A stretch of DNA of 64,000 nt, taken from positions 60,302,966 through 60,366,965 of the forward strand of contig OX393576.1 of the NCBI GenBank assembly GCA_947652605.1. Reading direction: 5' to 3'. The notes below the pieces were generated by a model. That model saw nothing but the letters and a program-made list of their open reading frames with translations. It was not told the DNA's origin and made no database searches. The stretch is from Elmis aenea (lineage: Eukaryota; Arthropoda; Insecta; Coleoptera; Elmidae). Positions 55,513 through 64,000 of this stretch are shown piece by piece. How positions within the stretch are numbered: the stretch's first letter is position 1; each line of letters begins with the position of its first letter. The translations under genes were made by a program, and so were the position numbers.

Positions 55513-56972
55513 TATAGGTTGTTCAATTTAAAAATTTCAAAGCTTGAGTCCGTTTTCGGTTGAACCGGAAGTCGTATAGCAACCTCAGTATTTTCATCGA
55601 ATCCAAAAAATACGATAACACCTAAAAACAAAATATCATTGTAGTACCTTATGATGTTTTAAATATTTCTCTGTGTAGAGTACATTATACAATTATTACC
55701 TTTAATAAATCCTAAACACGATTTTATTATGCACTTTTTTTTCGTATACAATTTTGATATATTTTTGTATCGATTACATAAAATTTAGCAAAAACATTGA
55801 TCAGTGTGAACCTGTTGCAATTTTAATATTTCACATTTCACAAAAGCATTGATATATGACATGTGATGTGTTTAATTACAGTTAGAGCCCATTACGATAG
55901 AAATTATTGAGTTCGACAAGGTGCAAAAAACGCAATTGCATTCACAAAATTTTAAAACTACACTCATTTAATTAATTAATGTGAGAAAATTAAATAGCGT
56001 TTCGTAGTTAACACAAAAGCATTTACCTACTTAGCAAAGGTTTGCAGTCGCTGCATGGTGACTAACAATAGCAATATTTTACTTTATAATTGCCTCATTA
56101 AGCTGCAATGTGATCAGGTTAAGCAACACTTTTATACATAAAAATAAAAAGTGAATTATCCTTGTTGAATCAGTATTTTTGTATAATCAACCATAACGTT
56201 ATAATCTACTTGCTAATTAACTTTAAGCTTTTAAAATATAAATTTTGTATTTTTACATTAAAACCTGGTTTTTTATAAATTACCATGTAAATTATACCTG
56301 TCACATTGGTTCAAAATATAGGCTATTGTCTCTGCCCCTATAAAATAAATTTCGTTTTAAAATCGAATAGACTTTAGTTATTTATGTGAGCTTCTTTGTA
56401 ACTATTGAATTAGCCCTCGGTAATCGGCACTTTATGAATTGTAGTCCGTACTAAATCTACTGTTATAAAACGCTTTAAATGTTTGGAAACAAGAAAGTGA
56501 AACACATTAGGGATTAAGACATTACTTTGGAAGATTGCCAACTTTCTCCGCAAAATTTTCATCCCTTTGTCTTAATCCATTTAGTCAATAAAACTAATCT
56601 CCATGCAAATCGGTCCTCTATATCACAACTACAATATTGTAAATCGACTTGAAGATATCTGATCTTGTCATCCCGGCATCGTGCCGACGGATCCCTAAGG
56701 CATTGTATCCATAGCTGCCTATGTATTTTATAGGTAACACGGTGGCGACCCGTTTTGTTATCATAAGCTGTTTTTTGTCCTCATGTGAAAGCTTGAACAC
56801 GACCTCTAGATTCTGACTTGTAACTTTATACAACCTTTTGTAAACTGAACCGAGGTAGAAATATTATTTGCTACTCGTTTGAAAAAATATGCTCCCGGAA
56901 AACATGTTTATTTTATATGGCAAAAAATAAGTTTTAGGAAACAAAGGTGGTCTAGTATTTGCAAAAAATAAA
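55513..56972. other. beat intron; no gene recognised
   Basis: AT-rich. A minus-strand open frame (56618-56833) in a GC-richer patch has no motif that I recognise. Confidence 0.4.
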
Positions 56973-57680
56973 CAGGGTGTCCCAGCCAAGACGAATTATT
57001 CGATAGCTCTGTTATTAGCAATAATATTAAAAAAAGTTAAATATAAAAGTTGTTTGTAATCATTTACTACATAACCTAAATTTATTTTCAACTATACACA
57101 GTGTTTTGTTTTTGCGCTCTGATACTAAACATTGTTTTTTTTTATAAGAAACACTGTATATTTTGTAATTTTTGGATGTAAAATTAAATTCCCTTTCAAA
57201 ATTATTATAGGTTATTTATGTCTCAAATAAACCGTTTTTGAGTTATTAACGTTTTTTTGAAAATTTTGACAGACGCAGACCTTTATAAAAATATTTATAT
57301 TTGGTTTTACCTTCCTTCATTTGTTTTTGTTTTTATAAACTTTAACTTTCTTATTTTAAATACGGCTGATGTTAGAATAACAAAAACAAATGAAGTTAGA
57401 TGAAATTTGTTGATAAATTTCAAATCTACGCAAAAAAAGTGCCCAAATAATGTCGAATAATATTTTGAGTGTGATTTCAATTAAGCAAATTATAAGTAGA
57501 AATTAAAAAGCTGATGTGTTTTGTTTTTCATTAATAGCGCAGAAATTGTTGATGTTTTTCGAGTTCTTTTTTCATAAAATAGTTGCTCTTGAATTAGGTC
57601 ATTTTGACTCCTTTAACCAACTCTGTATCTCCTACCGTTTACGAAATCCCCATGCTGTTCACTATATTTGGGACACTCTG
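56973..57680. mobile_element. Tc1/mariner-type MITE (708 bp)
   Basis: CAGGGTGTCCCAGCC at the left and GGGACACTCTG at the right; TA follows on the right. The right half (57350-57680) is present in reverse orientation at 62983-63330. The ends pair only over about 13 bases. Confidence 0.55.
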
Positions 57681-58361
57681 TATATGTAGGGACACATGAA
57701 AAAAATTATTATCGGTAAAAACGTTGCGAAGGCATACCTTGTGGAACACCCTTCACGTTCTGTGTGTAAAACTCTTTATTCTATTTCCCAACAATAAAAA
57801 CGGCCATTATCTACGCACCAACCATTTTATTATTAAGATATTTTTATCTCTTTTTAATAAATCTTGCATTTGTTAACAACTGACTAAAAACATCAAAATT
57901 GTTTATCTCTCTATATTTTCATTCGATAAAGCCACTCGTATCGTGAAAACGTAGAATGTTCGTTGAAAGCTTGTGCACCTGTGACTATAATCTTCATGCG
58001 CTTGGTTGCATCACTGTAAAGCTTTGCAGTTTATAGAATAATTCATTCTGATAGAAAATGGTACATGAACCCAAGGAGCACAAGATTTAATGCAATTTAC
58101 TTGTCTGCCGTGCTTATTTACATAAAATATCACATGCACCAAGATAGTGTCTGGGTTTCTGTAAGTAAACTGTGGTATGTTAACATTAGAACATATCACA
58201 TACGTCTACAATTTGTCAAAAATATTAACATTGTGTTTAATAACAGCTATTTTGGCCGTTCTATTATATTGATAAATAAAACAAAAAAATGTAAACAACA
58301 TTAAATTAACCTGAAAACGTTGATTTATTCTCTAAAACAAATGGACAATGTCCGAACTTAC
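57681..58361. other. Downstream side of beat exons; no gene recognised
   Basis: On the minus strand, 57715-57800 contains GVPQG, a reverse-transcriptase-like phrase, with little else; otherwise nothing supportable. Confidence 0.35.
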
Positions 58362-58765
58362 CCACAACTGTCATTGTCTTTGTGTCTATCCTAGTGGAAA
58401 AGGCCGGAGCATCTGTAGTTACTTCACAGCTGAAGTTTCCGGACAGATTGAATTCTACGTTCCGAAGGAGAACTTGAGTGTCGTTCGAGTAGTTAACCTA
58501 CATAAGTTCAATACAGTCTGAAGAACGCCTTTGTAACGTTTGGAAATCAAACTTACATCTACTGTTATTCCTCCGATAGGAAAGACCTTTGTGTTTGGAT
58601 GTTCGTTAGGTGTGTATCGATAAAACTCGTGAGGGCCGCGGTACCATTTAACCGTATACAAGGGGGCCCCTTCCAAGTCGTAGTTACATCGAATAATGCA
58701 GTATTGTTGACGCTGAACAATGTTAGGCTCTAAACTCAATACGACGTTCTTTAGGCAGAGGGTAT
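58362..58765 (-). CDS. beat: beat-family gene, first-Ig-domain exons (beaten path)
   Basis: Two exons with a short intron. Exon 58765-58557: acceptor TTTACAG|AT, donor GTAGAT|GTAAGT. It encodes TLCLKNVVLSLEPNIVQRQQ, then the first Ig cysteine in YCIIRCNYDLEGAPLYTVKW, YRGPHEFYRYTPNEHP and KVFPIGGITVD. Exon 58497-58362: acceptor TTATGTAG|G, donor TGG|GTAAGT. It encodes VNYSNDTQVLLRNVEFNLSG, then NFSCEVTTDAPAFSTRIDTK and TMTVV. CxYDLExxxLYxVKWYxxxxEFYRYxPxxxPxxxVFPxxGxxVD and SGxFxCEVxxDAPxF are signatures of beaten-path neuronal adhesion proteins. The 59-base intron is in phase 0. The signal-peptide exon lies upstream, outside the recognised part. The uninterrupted open frame through the intron, 58455-58739, is misleading. 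Confidence 0.88.
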
Positions 58766-58935
58766 CTGTAAATAAATCACTCGATAAGTGAGACAGAACT
58801 ACAAGATAAAATAAGAAACTTTAAGTTACAGTAAAAAAAAAAATTAAACGGAATATTGATCATGATCTGATAATCTTTAATCTTTCTATTACGATTAGTA
58901 AGATCCAGTAGGTATTATTTTGCTGGACGTTTTAA

Positions 58936-60377
58936 ACCAGGATAGAAAGTCGGCAGAAAAATAACCAACTCCCTACTCCTGACTTCTGAGTCGTTTTTTT
59001 TTTTCTGTAAACCTACTTTCATTAAAAAAAAAACGCAATTAGTATTTATTACAGTGAAAGCCGTTTTTTTTGTTCCTTAATGTATTTTATAATGGTAAGC
59101 CAAGTTTGTTTCGTATGTTTTTTAAATAATGAAGAACCTAAAACACAAAGTTTTTATAAATAAAAATATTACATTTTCAACAATTCGGTTATACCGCGGT
59201 TATCATATAAGGTGGGTTTGCGGAATTGTATTCGACCAGCGTTATAAGCCACTTTCATTGGATTTGGTATTTTAAAAGTAATATAATACCGTAATGGTAT
59301 ACTAGGTCTGTTAAACGTAAAAATTTTAATTAACAATAACCAAGCAAATTGTAATGCGAATATTATTTTAACAAAGTTACCTACATACTTTTAATATATC
59401 ACATTTCTGCTTATATTTACAGTAATATCGGACGTATGGTTGATTAGCATAAAATTTTCTTGTAAAATAGATATTTGTTTATAATACGCACCATATCTTT
59501 TCAACATTTTGTGTTATTTTGTGTTAAAGAATTGAAAGAATATAAAAACAAAATCAGGTACCTACGTAATAGATAAAGTAAAGTACCCAATTTTGCTCTA
59601 ATTTCACACTTTAACCTTTTCGGTGCGCAATGCTTGTAGTTTTTCTGTGCCTGCAGTGCGGTAACGTTCCGGTGAGTTAATTCGTCTTGAGCACTTTGGG
59701 CCGCGTAAAATTTTGGCGAGTATACTCGCCCAGAGCACCGAAAAGGTTAATTTAACAGAAATTCAACAGATGTACTTTATTTTCGAAATAAAAAATCATG
59801 TATTTTTTGTACTTGCGCATTATACGCAAAATTTAGCAAAAATTGTGCTCAATATGCGGAAGGTTTTCGGTAATTTGTACAGGTTAGTCTCCACTACTGG
59901 GCAAATGCGTGCCAATTTTCGAAACTTATCAGCAAAACACCCCTCATTATACATTATTACTGATTAGAAAAGTTTTGACATTAAAACCATATTTCTACAT
60001 ACCTTGACCTTAGTTACTGAAAATAAAGCACTATCCGTTTTTGAAAAATTTCGAATCTCAACACGTACGGGCTAAGATTTAATTTGCTACAAGCTACAGA
60101 GCTAATCCTGCCGTGTATCACACGAATCATGCGCTGTCTATAAAACTTATCCGGTCAAGTAATTTTTGCAGATAAAAATTGGACGTTCACAGACAAAACT
60201 GGTTTGTGTTACTTTATTCGTTCCCGTTTCCAATTTGAAAACAAAATAGAATGACAGCGTTATTCTGTTTTTGTTTTAAATTTTTCATTTTTTTCTCATC
60301 ATCAAAAGAAAACTGACTCACAAAAGAGTCGAGAGTCGGTAGTTTTTCTGACTTCCGACTCCGACTCCCCAACTCTG
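58936..60377. mobile_element. Degenerate hAT element (about 1.44 kb)
   Basis: Right end (complement) CAGAGTTGGGGAGTCGGAGT, and CAGAAAAACTACCGACTCTC follows inward. Left end CCAGGATAGAAAGTCGGCAG, then AAAAATAACCAACTCCC. The two align over about 60 bases. Flanks GTTTTAAA and GGTTTAAA agree at 7 of 8. Hosts a piggyBac-type MITE. Lies in the intron just upstream of the beat Ig exon. Confidence 0.55.
59615..59746. mobile_element. piggyBac-type MITE (132 bp)
   Basis: CCTTTTCGGTGCGC at the left and GAGCACCGAAAAGG at the right, flanked on both sides by TTAA (59611-59614 and 59747-59750). GC-rich interior, no gene. The open frame 59713-59967 starts within it and is not supported. Confidence 0.8.
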
Positions 60378-60900
60378 GGTTTAAATGTACACTGTTACAA
60401 AAATGTACCTATAAATTGTGTAACGGTCTTAAAATGAATTCAAAAATAGCACATTTTCTCCAAAACCACTGTAATTATTCGTTTAATTGCATTTGCTCAG
60501 CTACTTTGCTACTTACATAGGTTTTAATAAAAATCATTTACCTAGTTTTTATGAATGTTTAGTACAAATGCTTGACCAGTCTTCATTTGCAGTCTTATTG
60601 ACTTATTAATAGATATCCATTATCCACCGATAACCAAATTGACTTATTAGCGATTAGTCGGCCCAACATTCACTTTCCCATGTTAACCAGATTATATTAT
60701 TAATGCAATCATAAGTGGACTTATTGAACCTCGATTTAAATTTTAGTTACATAATGTAAAATTCATAAAACCCTTAAACTAAACATTAGAAATGCAGGAA
60801 ATAAGTTATGCCTTGAAAATGGATAAACTCCTTTGTTTAAACGTTATAATTTTGTAGTTATAGAATAAGATAGAACTTTGTTATAAAAACTGTTTTAATT
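60378..60900. other. Non-coding, no gene recognised
   Basis: No feature that I can support. Confidence 0.4.
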
Positions 60901-61562
60901 CTACTCTAATAACGGAGACATAAATTAATTTGTAAATACCCGGCACATCCACCATTTTTCAATAAAAAAGTTTATAAATTTGCTTTAACTTGAAAACTAC
61001 CAACTTTGGGCAAAGAGCAAGTGGAATGTTTTTAAAGGTATTTTAATTGTCTACTAAAAATATACAGGGAGTTGTATTTAAAATAAGATAGCTTCTTAAT
61101 ATTCCGCAAAAATTAAACAGTTGGAATATTTAAAAATAACTTTGCAATAATCAACGGGTGAGGCCTAACAACTTTTGTATCTACTCTAATAACAGAGATA
61201 TTAATTAATTTATAGTCTTTTGGTAAATGATTTGGCACCTTCCCCATTTTATTATCCAAGATATTAATAAATATGCAATAATTCCAAAACTATTAATTTT
61301 TTAAAGTTTATAAAATTGTCTACATATATATGTGTAAAAATATACACTTTTGTATATTTTTTTTTTGTGGCATAATAACAAAGATATTAATTAATTTGTA
61401 TTAATTACCCGAAACAATCACCAAGTTATTTTGACAATAGATCAAAATTGCAATAATTTGAAAACTGCAAGTTTTTAACATGAGACATGCTTTATTAAAG
61501 GTAATTTAATTAACTACAAAATAGCGTTAAAAATTTAAGGGCATTGCATTTAAAATAAATAA
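60901..61562. repeat. Three diverged tandem units
   Basis: Units start at 60901, 61181 and 61371 with CTCTAATAACRGAGAYATWA then ATTAATTTGTA-like sequence. Units 1 and 3 then share ACTTGAAAACTACCA-like and AAAGGTATTTTAATTG-like blocks and end in TTGTATTTAAAATAA or TTGCATTTAAAATAA. Related phrases occur at 55193. Confidence 0.55.
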
Positions 61563-62982
61563 GTAATTAAAGGCTCTCTTTGTAATTAAGTATCCTAATT
61601 CACTAAACATTTTAATTATGTTTAGATAATTTTAAGCCCTTTGTATACTTATTATACATTTTTATTGTAATGTCTCCCAAAACAACATTTTACGTATATT
61701 TTGTTTACGGATACACTTTTAAAAGCCAAAACACGATTCAAGTTTTTTTGCCAAAAAGGACAAACAGCGCTACATCACTTGTCGTTTACTATAGCATCAC
61801 AAAAACTACTGAAACCGTCGAATTTAGTTCTTCCATTCCATTAGAGAGTCTTATTGACTTTTCGGTCTGGTACATTTTTAATAATTTATTGGAATGATAA
61901 GAATGAAAAAAATTGCCAAACAAGAAACACGAAATAAATACTTAAAAAAAAAAATTAAATAAAATGCTAAGGGAGTTTCAGTTTTGGTTTTAAATCTCAT
62001 TAATCTATTCAGAGTATACTACATCGATTATACCAACAAACGTTATACTGTGTGTAAAAAAAAATTGGTTCGTATATTTGTTTTCATTTAATAAAAAAAA
62101 AAAAACAATTTATAAAAAGTATTAAATGTTGGTTAAAAAACCCTTTTTGTCCCTAAAAAGTGTTCAGCATATTGTAGTTGTAGTATTATAAATTGCCTTA
62201 TCCTTTCTAAAATGTTAAAGTTTGAAGGTAGTTCCAATAAAATAATCACATACTTAATTAGTTTCGGTGTAACTCGAAATGATGAAATTTTGTTTATTAT
62301 TTTTTTTCATTTTCTAAAGGATTTTTAATATTTTTGCAGAGTTAAAGCAGATAAGGACGCTTATTATTACCATGTTTTTTCCTATTGTTGCATTGTCTTT
62401 GTTGCTGCACAATTAAGTTTACGTAAATAAAAAACTGTGAAGCGCTGAGAAAGTATAATTTGCCTTATAAATACAAACAAACATTTAATTAAGATAAACT
62501 CTCTTTGTTTCCAAACTTTAGAAAGTAATGTAAATATAAACAATCGCATTAAAAAGTTATTCTCGGGGAAAATTTTAAGCTAACGATCTGAAAGTTTAAC
62601 GAATTTTAACTCGGTAAGCCGTTTCTTCAGATCAGCTTTCATAAATCGAGAAGTTGGTTCTGGAGAAGTTTCTCGTATCTAACAATGATCCTGTAACCGC
62701 AACGACTGCCAGTGAAATTTTCGTAGATACTTAGTTACTTCCTTCCATTCTTTAATGAACCCCCCAATGTAATCTTATGTTAAGCTCAAGCAGTGCTGGA
62801 TTATCAAATTCTGCGCTCCAGGGCAAACCACAATATGCGCCCTAACAATTTTTTTTCCGTACGAGTAAAAGTCAATTTAAAGCAAAGTTGAGACATAGGC
62901 TACTTAGTTTTATTGTGGACAAAGTAAGGCTATTATTTTTTTAAAATTTAAATCGAAATGGTCACATTTCAAAAAAATATTT
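61563..62982. other. Non-coding; hAT-like scrap near 62793
   Basis: CAGTGCTGGATTATCAAATT with CGCTCCAGGGC (62793-62825) resembles a hAT left end, without a found partner. The open frame 61670-61897 has no recognised motif. Confidence 0.35.
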
Positions 62983-63330
62983 ACAGGGTGACCCAATTAT
63001 CGTGAACAGTATGGGATCACGTTAACGGTAAGAGATACAGAGCTGGTTAAATGAGACAAAATCTTCTATGATTTAAGAGCAACTATTTTATGAAAAAAAA
63101 TCTTTAAAAAATTAATACTTTTCGCGTTATTCATAAAAAACCAAAACGTTTTCGATTTTTGTTTTATAAGTTCCGTATATGAAATGACACTCAAAATATT
63201 TTTCGACATTATTAGGACACCTTTATGCGTTAATTATAAATTTGTTAATAATCTTACCTATCTTCAATTGTTTTTGTTGTTTTAACATCGACTTTCTCAA
63301 TTTAAATCGGGTTATAGTTGGACGTGACAT
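62983..63330. mobile_element. Fragment of the 56973-type MITE, reverse orientation
   Basis: CAGGGTGACCCAATTATCGT (62983), GTATGGGATCACGTTAACGG, TTAAATGAGACAAAATCTTC and TTCATAAAAAACCAAAACG correspond in reverse complement to 57350-57680. The other end was not found. Confidence 0.65.
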
Positions 63331-63414
63331 CATTAAAAAGAGAATTTTTTTCTAATTTCATTAATGTATGGGTTGTTAGGTTTATCTTTAAATATAAGTA
63401 ACTTATTACAATAT

Positions 63415-64000
63415 TATGTTTTTGTTAAGTTTTATTAAAGTGGCCATTAAAACAAAAGATTACATAAATAAGCTACTTGTACTTAAACACAAAAATTGGA
63501 AAACTTAAATAATTGAAGGTATTTTACTACTACTATTAGCCTACTATTGAATCTAAATTATAATGTGTTTAAAGTGTAACTGACTCCCCATAAGCAATAT
63601 TAAGATCTGCGTATTATGTATAGATAATAGTGTTTTTTTTAAGCACATTTCTTTTTATTTGATGAACTGTACTTAAAAAAGCTAATCTTAATTCGTCAAT
63701 TAATTGTATTTAACTGTTTTGTTGAGATTGGCTGTTTAAAGAACATTTTATCAAACGAAAAGTAAAATGCCTAAGAAAATATAATTATTTTCAATTTGCA
63801 GATCTCAAATTGCTATTGCAAGGAAAGTGGACTACACTTTGACAGAATGTTATAATTTAGATTCAATGGTAGTATCTAGTATCTGAAAAATCCTAAACTA
63901 TTATAGCATTTAAAAAATACCTTCAATTATTTTTATTTTTTAGTTTTTATTTAAGCACAGCTAGTTTATTTAGGTGATGTTTTATTTTATTTCTTAATGG
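63415..64000. repeat. Second copy of the 39.7-kb foldback core, cut by window edge
   Basis: AAGTGGCCATTAAAACA, ATAAGCTACTTGTACTT, AACTTAAATAATTGAAGG, GATGAACTGTACTTAAAAAAGC and GCAGATCTCAAATTGCTATTGC appear in the same order as at 39717-40330. It has its own inverted arms around 63600-63800. Confidence 0.7.

Noticed and set aside
57715..57800. Minus-strand phrase FYTQNVKGVPQGMPS resembling reverse transcriptase
   Set aside because: Only the GVPQG core matches, with stops close on both sides; too short to call.
58455..58739. Single uninterrupted 94-codon minus-strand frame taken as the whole protein
   Set aside because: It reads through a 59-base intron; the second Ig exon is in another frame after TTATGTAG. 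The methionine is internal to the exon.
60901..61562. CRISPR-like array
   Set aside because: Only three diverged, unequal units without constant repeats or spacers, in a eukaryotic setting.

Overview
This is AT-rich, gene-poor DNA from an insect nuclear genome. The evidence is two sets of beaten-path (beat) immunoglobulin exons with canonical GT/AG introns, a BEL/Pao retrotransposon, jockey- and RTE-like LINE fragments, and hAT, mariner, Harbinger and piggyBac relics. A short CCTAA-rich stretch is compatible with an insect TTAGG-type telomere motif. I cannot fix the order from sequence alone. Most of the window is transposable elements in various states of decay, many nested inside one another.

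Layout. 1-5 kb: a foldback element cut by the window edge and a 1-kb foldback. 5.6-9.1 kb: an (AAT)n-tailed repeat, a weak hAT fragment and a broken jockey-like LINE. 10-16 kb: two related MITEs, an internally deleted Harbinger element (remnants of both its genes, with a foldback lodged between them) and an RTE fragment. 17-20 kb: a mariner-type element split by a hAT MITE, and a hAT transposase relic. 20.07-26.88 kb: a BEL/Pao retrotransposon whose LTRs look identical, split by a hAT MITE. 27.1-28.0 kb: a three-exon host gene for a small membrane protein with a Ser/Thr/Pro-rich, mucin-like tail. 28-39 kb: MITEs, a 5'-truncated LINE with 12-bp target duplications, an RTE fragment and an unidentified decayed coding region. 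39.3-43.5 kb: a nest of foldback, hAT and two piggyBac derivatives. 44.2-44.7 kb: a Foldback-like element built of short tandem units. 45.2-60.4 kb: a TE-filled stretch carrying beat exons on the minus strand, at 58.7 and 46.6 kb. It also holds a Mutator-like relic, a near-perfect 0.78-kb palindrome, several hAT MITEs and an RTE fragment. 60.9-64 kb: tandem repeat units and copies of families seen earlier.

Host coding content. Only two host genes are well supported: the mucin-like membrane protein gene (27134-28035, plus strand) and the beat-family gene (46541-58765, minus strand, incomplete). Two possible first exons (38469-38539 and 44996-45159, plus strand) are weaker. No tRNA, rRNA or CRISPR was seen. 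Recurrent CAGGGTG ends flanked by TA suggest that much of the non-coding DNA derives from Tc1/mariner-type MITEs and long foldbacks.
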